A stretch of 64,000 nt of DNA from Halomonas sp. SSL-5 (GTDB taxonomy: Bacteria > Pseudomonadota > Gammaproteobacteria > Pseudomonadales > Halomonadaceae): contig NZ_JAUYWF010000001.1 of NCBI RefSeq assembly GCF_030708455.1, positions 186,001 through 250,000 of the forward strand, in the 5' to 3' direction. The translations under genes were made by a program, and so were the position numbers. This document shows positions 29,976 to 38,858 of this stretch, one piece after another (position 1 is the stretch's first letter; each line of letters opens with the position of its first letter). Below the pieces are notes generated by a model. It was not told the DNA's origin. It saw only the letters and a program-made list of their open reading frames with translations, and did no database searches.

Positions 29976-30667
29976 ACACCCGCGCCGACTTCAACGCCTG
30001 GGCCGCACAGCAGGATGCGCCGCGCCTCACCGACTGGCTGCGCGAGATCAGCGAACCCGACTGGTCCGCCACCGTGAACCATCCGCTGTTCGACGCCCTG
30101 GCCGAGGGGCGCCTCGCCGGTGCCGACTTCGCCGCCTACATGGTGCAGGACTACGGCTTCGTGGATCCCTTCACCGCGCTGATCGGCCATGCCATCGGCC
30201 GGGCGCCGGGCATGGCGGACCGCGTGGTGCTGGGGCAGTTCATGGGCATGCTGACCAGCGACGAGAACAGCACCTTCCAGCGCACCTTCGAGGCCTTCGG
30301 GGTGCCGGCCTCGACGCGCGAGGCGCCGGCCTGGCTGCCCGAGACCCGGGCCTTCCAGGCGCTGCTGCGCGAGGCCGGGGATGGCGGCGGCTATGCTGAG
30401 ATCCTGGCGGTGCTGGTGGTCACCGAGTGGGTCTACCTGGAGTGGGCGCTGCGGGTGACCCGTGCAGGCGACCTGCACCCGCTGATGGGGGAGTGGATCG
30501 ACCTGCACGACAACCCCGCCTTCCAGGAGTTCGTGGCCTGGCTGCGCCGCCGCCTGGACGAAGAGGCGGAGGCGCTCGACGAGGCTGCCTTCGCCCGCAT
30601 GGTCGAGTGCTTCCGCGCGACGGTGGCGAAGGAGCGCGCCTTCCACGATGCGGTGATGCCACGCTGA
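29972..30667 (+). CDS. tenA: TenA-family protein lacking the usual catalytic Cys (TenA_E-like)
   Basis: A 231-residue all-helical TenA-fold protein. Family features: YMVQD (56-60) with the pyrimidine-binding Asp60, and KERAFHDA near the end with the conserved acid Glu221. Canonical TenA has its catalytic Cys in the 'PCxW.Y' helix; the matching stretch here is VVTEWVYLEW (149-158), so the Cys is replaced by Thr and followed by Glu152. This resembles the TenA_E class, shown in plants to have aminohydrolase/amidohydrolase activity on thiamin breakdown products. Coupled to the symporter by ATGA. It is followed by a 12-bp hairpin. Confidence 0.85.
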   Translation: MNTRADFNAWAAQQDAPRLTDWLREISEPDWSATVNHPLFDALAEGRLAGADFAAYMVQDYGFVDPFTALIGHAIGRAPGMADRVVLGQFMGMLTSDENSTFQRTFEAFGVPASTREAPAWLPETRAFQALLREAGDGGGYAEILAVLVVTEWVYLEWALRVTRAGDLHPLMGEWIDLHDNPAFQEFVAWLRRRLDEEAEALDEAAFARMVECFRATVAKERAFHDAVMPR

Positions 30668-30695
30668 GCATGAAGGTTCGCATGGGTTGAAGCGA

Positions 30696-30726
30696 TCCCG
30701 GGCCTGAGCGGTTGTCAGGCCCGGGA
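30696..30726. terminator. Hairpin between tenA and ilvD
   Basis: TCCCGGGCCTGA (30696-30707) pairs perfectly with TCAGGCCCGGGA (30715-30726) around a 7-base loop. No U tract follows, so Rho-independent termination is uncertain. Confidence 0.55.
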
Positions 30727-30773
30727 ATGAGGGCCACCCTCTAGGGTCACGCCATCTTCACAGGAGCCCTGCC

Positions 30774-32462
30774 ATGAGCGATACCCCGAAGGATTCCCGC
30801 CGCCGCCACTCCGCCACGGTGGTGGATGGTCCCGGCAAGGCGGCCAGCCGCGCCATGCTGCGTGCGGTGGGCTTCACCGATGAAGACTTCAGGAAGCCCC
30901 AGGTGGGCATCGCCTCCACCTGGAGCAACCTCACCCCCTGCAACAGCCATATCGACGAGCTGGCCCGCCACGCCAGCGACGGCGCCGATGCCGCCGGCGG
31001 CAAGGGGGTGATCTTCAACACCATCACCATCTCCGACGGCATCGCCAACGGCACCGAGGGCATGAAGTACTCGCTGGTGTCGCGGGAGGTGATCGCCGAT
31101 TCCATCGAGACGGTGGCTGGCTGCGAGGGCTTCGACGGCCTGGTGGCCATCGGCGGCTGCGACAAGAACATGCCGGGCTGCCTGATGGGGCTGGCACGCC
31201 TCGACCGCCCCAGCGTGTTCGTCTACGGCGGCACCATCCTGCCCGGCAAGGGCCACACCGACATCGTCTCGGTGTTCGAGGCCATGGGCGCCCACAGCCG
31301 CGGCGACATCGACCTGATCGAGCTCAAGCAGATCGAGGAGACGGCGATCCCCGGCCCGGGCTCCTGCGGCGGCATGTACACCGCCAACACCATGGCCTCG
31401 GCCATCGAGGCGCTGGGCATGAGCCTGCCGGGAAGCTCCGCCCAGAACGCCGTCTCCAACGACAAGCGCGAGGACTGCGAGGCGGCCGGTGCCGCGGTGC
31501 TCGAGCTGCTCGAGCGCGACCTCAAGCCCTCGGACATCATGACCCGGGAGGCCTTCGAGAATGCCATCAGCGTGGTGATCGCCCTGGGTGGCTCCACCAA
31601 TGCGGTACTGCACCTGATCGGCATGGCCCGCACCATCGGGGTGGAGCTGAGCCTCGAGGACTTCACCCGCATCGGCCGGCGCGTGCCGGTGGTGGCCGAC
31701 CTGCGCCCCAGCGGCCACTACATGATGAGCGAGCTGGTGGCGATCGGCGGCATCCAGCCGTTGATGAAGATCCTGCTCGACGCCGGCCTCTTGCACGGCG
31801 ACTGTCTGACCGTGACCGGGAAGACGCTTGCCGAGAACCTGGCGAGCGTCGCCCCCTATCCCGACGACCAGCGGATCATCGCGGCCCTGGATGCGCCCAT
31901 CAAGGCCGAGAGCCACCTGCGCATCCTGCACGGTAACCTGGCGCCCGAGGGCGCGGTGGCCAAGATCACCGGCAAGGAGGGCACGCGCTTCTCCGGCACC
32001 GCCAGGGTGTTCGGCTCCGAGGAGGAGGCCCAGGCACGCATCAACGACGGCACCGTGGTGGCCGGCGACGTGGTGGTGATTCGCTACGAGGGCCCGCGGG
32101 GCGGGCCCGGCATGCGCGAGATGCTCACCCCCACCTCGGCGATCATGGGCCGTGGGCTGGGCAGCGAGGTGGCGCTGATCACCGACGGGCGTTTCTCCGG
32201 CGGCAGCCACGGCTTCGTGGTGGGCCATGTGACGCCGGAGGCCTTCGACGGCGGCCCCCTGGCGCTGGTGGAGGATGGCGACCGCATCACCATCGACGCC
32301 GAGGCCGATACCATCGAGGTCGACCTCTCCGACGAGGAGCTGATGCGCCGCCGCGCCGCCTGGCAGCAGCCGGCGCCGCGCTATACCCGCGGCGTGCTGG
32401 CCAAGTACGCGCGGCTGGTCAGCTCGGCCAGCACCGGGGCGGTGACCGACTCACAGGAGTAG
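30774..32462 (+). CDS. ilvD: Dihydroxy-acid dehydratase
   Basis: A 562-residue IlvD, the iron-sulfur enzyme of valine, leucine and isoleucine synthesis that converts 2,3-dihydroxy-3-methylbutanoate or its homologue to the 2-oxo acid. The three cluster ligands are visible: Cys56 in TPCNSH, Cys129 in [11 protein letters not shown] and Cys198 in [12 protein letters not shown]. Length and motifs fit the family. A few bacteria use relatives on sugar acids, but the full set of branched-chain motifs favours IlvD. No other ilv gene is in the window. Confidence 0.93.
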   Translation: MSDTPKDSRRRHSATVVDGPGKAASRAMLRAVGFTDEDFRKPQVGIASTWSNLTPCNSHIDELARHASDGADAAGGKGVIFNTITISDGIANGTEGMKYSLVSREVIADSIETVAGCEGFDGLVAIGGCDKNMPGCLMGLARLDRPSVFVYGGTILPGKGHTDIVSVFEAMGAHSRGDIDLIELKQIEETAIPGPGSCGGMYTANTMASAIEALGMSLPGSSAQNAVSNDKREDCEAAGAAVLELLERDLKPSDIMTREAFENAISVVIALGGSTNAVLHLIGMARTIGVELSLEDFTRIGRRVPVVADLRPSGHYMMSELVAIGGIQPLMKILLDAGLLHGDCLTVTGKTLAENLASVAPYPDDQRIIAALDAPIKAESHLRILHGNLAPEGAVAKITGKEGTRFSGTARVFGSEEEAQARINDGTVVAGDVVVIRYEGPRGGPGMREMLTPTSAIMGRGLGSEVALITDGRFSGGSHGFVVGHVTPEAFDGGPLALVEDGDRITIDAEADTIEVDLSDEELMRRRAAWQQPAPRYTRGVLAKYARLVSSASTGAVTDSQE

Positions 32463-32752
32463 GTCGCTCGGTACGGCCGGAGGCCGCAAGCCCGCCGTAA
32501 CACCGCCCCGTCGGCTTCCGGCGGGGCGATAGGGGAGCGCCTGGCTGTCGCCTAAGCCTAGGCGAATTCGGTATATCTGTGTGTTGACAATCCATCCCTA
32601 CACTGATGGTTCCAAGCTCGCTTTCGCGTGCTTGGAACCCACGGTTTGGCTGGTGGATATCGCCGGCCCACTCGACCTTCTTGCCCGCCTCACTGGCCGG
32701 CGGCTTCCATGCTTCGGCCTGGTGCATGGGGGCACGAGCCACGGAGGCAGCC

Positions 32753-34150
32753 ATGAAAACACTCCCCCCAACCGCCATCGACGAGTTCAGAGCACACTTC
32801 GCGGGTGAGGTGTTGACGCCCGATGACGCCAACTACGATGAGATACGCCAGATCTGGAACGCCATGATCGATCGCCGACCCGCACTCATTGCGCGCTGCC
32901 GCTCGGCCGACGATGTGAGGCGCGCGGTCGATTTCACCCGGGAGCACGACCTGATCGCGTCCGTTCGCGGCGGCGGCCACAATATCGCCGGCAACGCAGT
33001 ATGCGACGATGGGCTGTTGATCGATCTCTCCTTGATGAAGCAGGTACGCATCGATCCGGTCGCCCGGCGTGCCAGCGTCGAGCCGGGGTGTACCCTGGCC
33101 GACTTCGATGCGGCCGCTCAGGAACACGGCCTGGCGACACCCCTGGGGATCAACTCGACCACCGGCGTGGCCGGGCTGACGCTCGGTGGCGGCTTCGGCT
33201 GGCTGAGCCGCAAGTACGGCATGACCGTCGATAACCTGCTGGGCGCGGATGTCGTCACGGCCGACAGCCGGCAGGTGCACGCCAGCGAAGCCGAAAACGC
33301 GGATCTCTTCTGGGGGCTGCGTGGAGGCGGAGGCAACTTCGGCATCGTGACCCGCTTCGAGTTCCAGCTGCATCCGGTCGGGCCGGAGGTGCTCAGCGGG
33401 CTTATCGTCTTCCCGTTCGAGCAGGCCGGCGCAGTGATACGACAATTCGCCGATTTCACCCAGGCCATGCCCGAGGAACTCAATATCTGGATGGTGACGC
33501 GTCAGGCGCCGCCGTTGCCCTTCCTGCCCGTGGAGGTGCACGGCACCCCGATCGTCGTCCTCGCCCTGTGTTATGTCGGCGACCCCGACACCGGCGCACG
33601 GCTGATCGAGCCGCTGCGTGGTTTCGGTACGGTACTCGGTGAACATGTCGGCGTGCAGCCCTACATTGCCTGGCAGCAGGCCTTCGACCCGCTGCTGGCG
33701 CCCGGTGCACGCAACTACTGGAAGTCGCATAACTTCACGCACCTCGAGGGCGGTGCCATCGAGGCCATCATCGACTATGCCGAAAGGCTGCCCTCGCCCC
33801 ACTGCGAGATATTCGTCGGTACCATCGGTGGCCAGACGACCCGGCCGTTACCCGAGGCGATGGCCTACTCGAGCCGCGATGCCAACTAAGTATTGAACGT
33901 TCATGCCCGCTGGGAAACGCCTGCGGAGGATGAACAGTGCATCGGCTGGGCGCGGGAATTCTTCGTCAGGACGCAGCCGTTCGCCAGTGGCGGCGCCTAC
34001 ATCAACTTTCTTACCGAAGAAGAGGCGGACCGTATCGAGTTCGCCTATGGCGCTACCTTCCAGCGGCTGGTGGAGCTCAAGACCCGCTACGACCCGACCA
34101 ACCTGTTCCGGATGAACCAGAACATTCCGCCGGAGCGGCAGCCGGCCTGA
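32753..34150 (+). pseudogene. FAD-linked oxidase (BBE type) interrupted by one in-frame TAA
   Basis: A berberine-bridge-enzyme-like oxidase of 465 codons. The FAD-binding domain has RGGGHNIAGNAV (72-83) with the His76 that usually carries the flavin. The frame is broken only by TAA at 33887-33889 (codon 379), then continues without shift through VLNVHARW, the cofactor-side AYINFLTEEE and the C-terminal YDPTNLFRMNQNI typical of the BBE domain. Relatives have an aromatic residue (DANY or DANF) here, so a single TAC/TAT to TAA change explains it. Without the last 87 residues the enzyme would lack part of its FAD site. The start has CGGAGG upstream. Confidence 0.85.
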
Positions 34151-34234
34151 ACGACCACCACCCGCCGATGCGACCGACAATGCCGTCCGCCAGCGCCGGC
34201 GGCATTGTCGCGCCGAGTGTATCGCCGGGGGATA

Positions 34235-35722
34235 TCAGGGCTCGCAGCTGGCGGTATGCCGCAGGCGCAGGCGATTGCGCAGGTGGCGAGCCAGGATGTC
34301 CACGCCAATATTGAGCAGGGCGGTGATCACGATCAGCACCATCGCTCGGTCGAAGCGGATCTCCTGGATGGCGCTGTCGACATAGAAGCCCAGGGTGGCG
34401 ATGCCGAGGATGCCGAGGATGGCGGTCTCGCGCATGATGATCTCCCAGCGGTAGAAGAGCAGGGCCAGGAAGGGACCGTAGAGCCGCGGGGTCAGCTCGA
34501 AGGCGTAGCGTTCGATGCCACGGGGCGCATCGGCACGCAGCGTGATCGCGTTGCTGCGCTGTCCCACCAGATGGCCGATGATGCCGCCATTGTGGATGGC
34601 CAGCGCCACCACCGCCGGCAGCATCGAGGGGCCCCAGAGCTGCAGCAGGATGAAGGCGAGCAGGTATTCGGGGGTCGAGCGCAGGATCACCAGCACGCCG
34701 TGGCCCAGCGCGCCACGCACCCGGCCGGCGGCGTGACGCCCGGTGAAATGCTGCGATACCAGCGGATACAGCATGAGCGTCAGCAGGCCGGTCGCCACCA
34801 GGGCGATCTGGGTCAGCAGCAGGGTGTTCCAGATGCCCGGCAGCGCCTCGTTGGCGAGCAGGTCGCCCAGCCAGGGCATGAGCCCGGCCAGCCCCTCGCC
34901 CTGGCGCAGCGGCTCGGGGACGATATCCTCGGTGAAGAAGCGCGAGACGCTCTGCCAGCGAATCGGCAGGCCCTCGCCGAGCAGGAAGGGGGCGGCCAGC
35001 AGGTAGAAGGGCAGCAGGCGCGGGCGGGCCCACAGCCTGAGGGTGGCGATCAGTGCATAGAACAGCAGCAGCAGCGCACCCACCGTGGTGTACTGGCCCT
35101 GGGCGAACGAGGACTCCAGGTAGAAGCCCAGGGTGGGCATGCCCACGAAGCCCAGTACGGCGCTGGAGCGCAGGCCGCACTCGAGCCGGTAGGCGGTGTA
35201 GGTGGCCAGGTGTGGCCAGGCCTGGCTGAAGCGGGTGTAGGCGAGGGCCGAGACCACGCCGGTGCCATGGGGGATCACCTGCGCCGGCTGCGGGTCGCTC
35301 TCGTCGAGGATCTCGGCATAGACCTTGGCGAAGATGCCGGCATAGGGAATGGCGATGGCGAGCACGCCGGTCAGCGGGTGCAGGCCGAAGAACTGCAGGA
35401 AGATCAGCGCCCAGAACAGCTCGTGGATGGCGCGGATGAAGGCGCAGGTGGTACGTACCGCGCGATGGTGAAACACCAGTGCCAGCAGCAGGCCCGCCGC
35501 GGCCCCCAGGCCCACGCCGACGAAGGCGAAGGCCAGGGTGCGCACGATCGCCTCGCCGAGATAGTCCACGGCCGAGAAGTTCGGCTGTGCCAGCCCCAGG
35601 AACAGGCGGCCCAGCTCCGCCCAGGGGTCATGGGCGCTGATCTGGAAGTCGGCCACGAGCAGGCAGGCGATGGCCAGCGCCACGAAGCCCAGGCTGGTGC
35701 GCACGGTTGCCGAGTGCCACAT
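34235..35722 (-). CDS. phnE: Phosphonate-type ABC transporter permease, two fused permease domains (PhnE)
   Basis: A 495-residue membrane protein with two consecutive PhnE-like permease units (about 1-250 and 270-495), each with its own EAA-type loop region (for example SSAVLGFVGMPTLGFYLE and ETAILGILGIATLGFYVD). Usual PhnE has one unit of about 260 residues and works as a dimer, so this is a fused pseudo-dimer. The ATG at 35722 follows the phnC stop after one base. Substrate may be phosphonate, phosphite or a similar anion. No C-P lyase gene is nearby. Confidence 0.87.
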   Translation of the reverse strand: MWHSATVRTSLGFVALAIACLLVADFQISAHDPWAELGRLFLGLAQPNFSAVDYLGEAIVRTLAFAFVGVGLGAAAGLLLALVFHHRAVRTTCAFIRAIHELFWALIFLQFFGLHPLTGVLAIAIPYAGIFAKVYAEILDESDPQPAQVIPHGTGVVSALAYTRFSQAWPHLATYTAYRLECGLRSSAVLGFVGMPTLGFYLESSFAQGQYTTVGALLLLFYALIATLRLWARPRLLPFYLLAAPFLLGEGLPIRWQSVSRFFTEDIVPEPLRQGEGLAGLMPWLGDLLANEALPGIWNTLLLTQIALVATGLLTLMLYPLVSQHFTGRHAAGRVRGALGHGVLVILRSTPEYLLAFILLQLWGPSMLPAVVALAIHNGGIIGHLVGQRSNAITLRADAPRGIERYAFELTPRLYGPFLALLFYRWEIIMRETAILGILGIATLGFYVDSAIQEIRFDRAMVLIVITALLNIGVDILARHLRNRLRLRHTASCEP

Positions 35723-35723
35723 G

Positions 35724-36377
35724 TCAGTACAGCACCAGCAGGTCCCGGGCATTCAGCCTGTGGCTGGCCTCGTCCAGGGCGATCCTGCCGTCGGCGATGC
35801 CCACCACACGGTCGGTGAAGCGCAGGGCCAGCTCCACGTCGTGCATGGCCAGCACCGACGTGGGGTAGGCCTCGCCCAGCGCGACCAGCACCCGCTCGGC
35901 CAGCGGCCCGTCGAGGGCCGAGATCGGCTCGTCGGCGAGCAGCAGGTCGCCCCGCTGGTGAATCGCGCGAGCCGCCGCGACGCGCTGGCTCTGGCCACCG
36001 GACAGCTCGCCGACCGCGGACCAGCACTTGTCGGCGATATCGAAGCGCTCGAGCAGCGGCAGGATGGCGTCGAGATCGCGGCGGAAGGGGCGCGCCAGGC
36101 TGACCAGGTTGTACCAGGTGGGGCGCCTGGCGAGCCCGCCCATGTAGACGTTGTGGAAGACGCTCAGCGAGGGCACCAGGCCCAGCTGCTGGGGCATCAG
36201 GGCGGCGCCGTGGTGCCGCCAGCGTTGCTGCATGACGCCGAGCAGCGTCGACTTGCCGGCGCCGCTCTTGCCCACCAGGGCCACTCGCTCGCCGCGTGCC
36301 AGCGTCAGGTCCAGCGGGCCGATCACGCGCTCCCCGCCGTAATCGGCCACCACCTCGGTGAGGGCGAGGGCTGTCAT
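35724..36377 (-). CDS. phnC: Phosphonate-type ABC transporter ATP-binding protein (PhnC)
   Basis: A 217-residue ATPase: Walker A GKSGAGKST, signature LSGGQSQRVAAARAI, Walker B LLLADEPIS, and H-loop MHDVELAL are all present. FHNVYMGGLARRPTWYNL is typical of phosphonate-type ATPases. It is shorter than most PhnC (about 250 residues). The ATG at 36377 overlaps the phnD stop as TGATG; a GTG one codon earlier is possible. It energises PhnE in import. Confidence 0.88.
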   Translation of the reverse strand: MTALALTEVVADYGGERVIGPLDLTLARGERVALVGKSGAGKSTLLGVMQQRWRHHGAALMPQQLGLVPSLSVFHNVYMGGLARRPTWYNLVSLARPFRRDLDAILPLLERFDIADKCWSAVGELSGGQSQRVAAARAIHQRGDLLLADEPISALDGPLAERVLVALGEAYPTSVLAMHDVELALRFTDRVVGIADGRIALDEASHRLNARDLLVLY

Positions 36378-37243
36378 CACTCGAGGATATCGAGCTGCTG
36401 GCCGACCTGGCGGATGACCTCGTAGTCGGCGTTATCCACCGGAATGAAGCCGGAGCGCGGGAAGCTCTCGAGCAGGGCGGGATCATCCATCTCGAGCAGC
36501 GCCTGCTGGACGCGATCGGCGAAGCCCTCGCCGAAGCGTCCGTCGACGTCGCCGCGGATCGTCCACTGGTAATCGGGGTAGGTCGGGGTCTTCCATACCA
36601 CCTTGACGCTGTCGGCGTCGATATTGCCGGCCTCGAACTCGTTCTCCCACACGGTGTAGTTGAGGGCCCCGAGCTGGTAGGCCCCGGAGGCGACCAGCGA
36701 GGCGGTGCGGCTGTGGTTGCCGCTGAAGCCGACGCGGGAGAAGACCTCTTCCGGTGCCTCACCGAAGGCCTCGCGCAGGTAGTGCTCGGGCATCAGGCGT
36801 CCCGAGGTGGAGCCCTTGGAACCGAAGGTGAAGGTCATGTCACGCATGGCCTCGACCAGCCCCGCGCCCTCTTCCAGGCCGGTGCTCTCGTGGGCGATGA
36901 AGTAGGTCCGGAACTCGGCGTCTTCGACCCCCTGGGCCAGGGCCCGGGAGCCGGGCACGCGCTCGCGGGCCTGCACGCCGGAGAGGCCGCCGAACCAGGC
37001 CAGCTGCACCTGGTCATTGCGGAAGGCGGTGACCGCCGCGGCATAGGACTTCACCGGCACGAAGCGCACCTCGACCTCGAGCTCCTCCGCGAGGTAGTCG
37101 GCGACCTTCTGGAAGCGCTCCTGCAGGCGTGTCTCGTCCTCGTCGGGGATCGCGGTGAAGACGAAGGGGTCGGCGGCGGCGAGCGAGGAGGCGAACAGCA
37201 GCGGCAGGGCAGTCGCCAACGCGCGAGACAGGAGACGAAGCAT
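36377..37243 (-). CDS. phnD: Phosphonate/phosphite-type ABC transporter binding protein (PhnD)
   Basis: A 288-residue periplasmic binding protein of the PhnD family with a signal peptide (cleavage near SLAAADP). Family features include AWFGGLSGVQAR, FGSKGSTSGRLMPEHYLR and GALNYTVWE. First gene of a phnDCE operon. Its start is only about 40 bases from the terminator of the broken selD, so its promoter must lie between or within that region. The ligand is not predictable; no catabolic gene is linked. Confidence 0.9.
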   Translation of the reverse strand: MLRLLSRALATALPLLFASSLAAADPFVFTAIPDEDETRLQERFQKVADYLAEELEVEVRFVPVKSYAAAVTAFRNDQVQLAWFGGLSGVQARERVPGSRALAQGVEDAEFRTYFIAHESTGLEEGAGLVEAMRDMTFTFGSKGSTSGRLMPEHYLREAFGEAPEEVFSRVGFSGNHSRTASLVASGAYQLGALNYTVWENEFEAGNIDADSVKVVWKTPTYPDYQWTIRGDVDGRFGEGFADRVQQALLEMDDPALLESFPRSGFIPVDNADYEVIRQVGQQLDILE

Positions 37244-37284
37244 GGGAGGATCCTTGCAGGTGATATTGGCCTGGCATGATACCG

Positions 37285-37321
37285 AAAAAACGCCCGGGCT
37301 TCCGATCCCGGTTCGCCCGGG
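37285..37321 (-). terminator. Terminator at the end of the broken selD
   Basis: On the minus strand CCCGGGC (37315-37321) pairs with GCCCGGG (37293-37299) around a 15-base loop, then CG and six U residues (37285-37290). It sits exactly where SelD homology ends. Confidence 0.7.
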
Positions 37322-37565
37322 TGTGGATCAGTCGCCAGGCCGGCACCCGCATCACGGCGGCATCGTCCGGGGCATGCAGGCCGACCCGCACCTCCTCGCG
37401 CGCGACCGGCGCGAGGGTCGACAGAGCCCGGGAGAGCACCGAGGCGCCCACCTTGGCCCCGCAGCCGCCGCAGCGCATGGCGATGGCCGAGATCGCCTGG
37501 GCATTTTCCTCTTCATCCAGTGCTACCCGGCTGGCCTTCGGGACCCAGCTCGAGGGCGCTTCCAT
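37320..37565 (-). pseudogene. selD: SelD (selenophosphate synthase) remnant, N-terminal about 80 residues
   Basis: The frame reads MEAPSSW..NAQAISAIAMRCGGCGAKVGASVL..APDDAAVMRVPAWRLIHT. MRCGGCGAKVG is the catalytic loop of SelD and APDDAAV an ATP/Mg-binding part. Homology stops after IHT at 37320, where family members continue into VDFF and about 260 further residues, all missing. It is out of frame with the upstream NDH-like domain by one base at a run of five C on the minus strand (37566-37570). So both a frameshift and a truncation are present. Certain as a remnant; not functional as read. Confidence 0.85.
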
Positions 37566-38725
37566 GGGGGCAGGTCGTTGAAGCGGGCCATGAACCGGCG
37601 GTCGATGCGGTCCTTCCAGCGCCATACCCAGTCGCCTGCCAGGCACAGGCGCCCCCGGGAGGCCACGGCGTGGCGGTCGCCGGTGCTGATCAGGGCCAGC
37701 CATCTCGCCTGGGGGCGGTAGGACGAGAGGGGGCGGCCGGTCACGGCGGCGCGCAGGTTGTCGGCCAGCGGGCGGCCCTGGCGCACGGCGAAGACCCCGG
37801 CCTTCTCGCGGGGATGGTTGACCTGGCTGGCGATATCGCCGGCGGCGAAGATGCGCGGGTCAGAGGTCGAGCGCAGGGTGTCGTCGACCTGGATGAAGCC
37901 GTCGTCATCCAGCGCGAGCCGGGTCTCCTTGAGCCAGCCGGCACCGCCGGCGCTGGTCACCCAGACGATCTCGTCGGCGGCGTGCCAGGTGCCGTCGGCG
38001 GCCTGGAGCCGGCCCGCCTCGACGGCGACGACCTCGGTGCCGGCATGCACCTCGATGCCCCGGCGCCGCAGCGTGGCCTCGAAGTGGGCGCGCACCCGGG
38101 CGTTGTGGGTGGGCAGGAGGGTCTCGCCGCGGGTGAAGAGCGCGAAGGTGAGATCCTCCGGGTCGCGACCGCGGGCGGCCAGCTCACTGCCCAGCCGGAC
38201 CTGCATGGCCAGCAGCAGCTCGACGCCGCCGGCGCCGCCGCCGACCACCGCCACACGGGTCCGGCCCGGGTGCGCCTCGATGCGCCGGAGCAGCGTCTGC
38301 CAGCGGTCGTTGAACTGGTGGATCGGCTTGACCGGGACGGCGTGCCCGGCGGCGCCGCCGAGCGCATCCACGCGCGGTGTCGAGCCGATATTGATCGACA
38401 GCCAGTCGTAGGGCACCGGGGGGCGCGAGCGGCAGAGCACCTTGCGCGCGTCGTGGTCGATGCCCACGGCCTCGTCGGCGAAGAAGCGGGCCCCGGCGTA
38501 TTCGGCCAGCCGGCGCAGGTCGATATGCACCTCGTCGTAGCCGTAGTGCCCGGCGACGTAGCCCGGCAGCATGCCCGAGTAGGGGGTGTGGGTGTCGCGG
38601 CAGATCAGGGTGAGCCTGACGCCCGGCTCGGGCTTCATGGCGAAACGCTTCAGCACCCCCACGTGGGTGTGGCCGCCGCCGATGAGGACGATATCGCGCA
38701 AGACCGGTTGCTGCGGTGGCTGCAT
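37523..38725 (-). CDS. NADH-dehydrogenase-like flavoprotein, formerly the N-terminal half of an NDH-SelD fusion
   Basis: A 400-residue FAD-dependent pyridine nucleotide oxidoreductase domain: N-terminal IVLIGGGHTHVGVL (12-25), second nucleotide-binding site RVAVVGGGAGGVELLLAM, and FAD site RIFAAGDIASQ. In many proteobacteria this domain is fused to SelD in one chain of about 750 residues. Here the frame ends 17 codons after FNDLP, at a one-base loss that separates it from the SelD part. The NDH half itself looks intact. Start at 38725 was chosen for the short N-terminus before the FAD motif. Confidence 0.85.
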   Translation of the reverse strand: MQPPQQPVLRDIVLIGGGHTHVGVLKRFAMKPEPGVRLTLICRDTHTPYSGMLPGYVAGHYGYDEVHIDLRRLAEYAGARFFADEAVGIDHDARKVLCRSRPPVPYDWLSINIGSTPRVDALGGAAGHAVPVKPIHQFNDRWQTLLRRIEAHPGRTRVAVVGGGAGGVELLLAMQVRLGSELAARGRDPEDLTFALFTRGETLLPTHNARVRAHFEATLRRRGIEVHAGTEVVAVEAGRLQAADGTWHAADEIVWVTSAGGAGWLKETRLALDDDGFIQVDDTLRSTSDPRIFAAGDIASQVNHPREKAGVFAVRQGRPLADNLRAAVTGRPLSSYRPQARWLALISTGDRHAVASRGRLCLAGDWVWRWKDRIDRRFMARFNDLPPWKRPRAGSRRPAG

Positions 38726-38858
38726 GGTCGGGTTCGCTCTCGGTGGGTGGGGGAGTGGCGGCGGCATAGTCTAGCGGCATAGTCTAAAGCAAAAGCGCGT
38801 GCCGGTTTCCCGGCACGCGCCCTCTCACGCTCTCTCTGGTGCAGTGACGAGGCGCCGT

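Noticed and set aside
32490..32550. Intrinsic terminator after ilvD
   Set aside because: There is a GC-rich hairpin with one mismatch, but no U tract and an uncertain loop, so I did not list it as a feature.
37014..37703. A complete separate gene in the phnD upstream region
   Set aside because: The recognisable part is only the SelD remnant (37320-37565); the flanks are shadows of phnD and the NDH frame.
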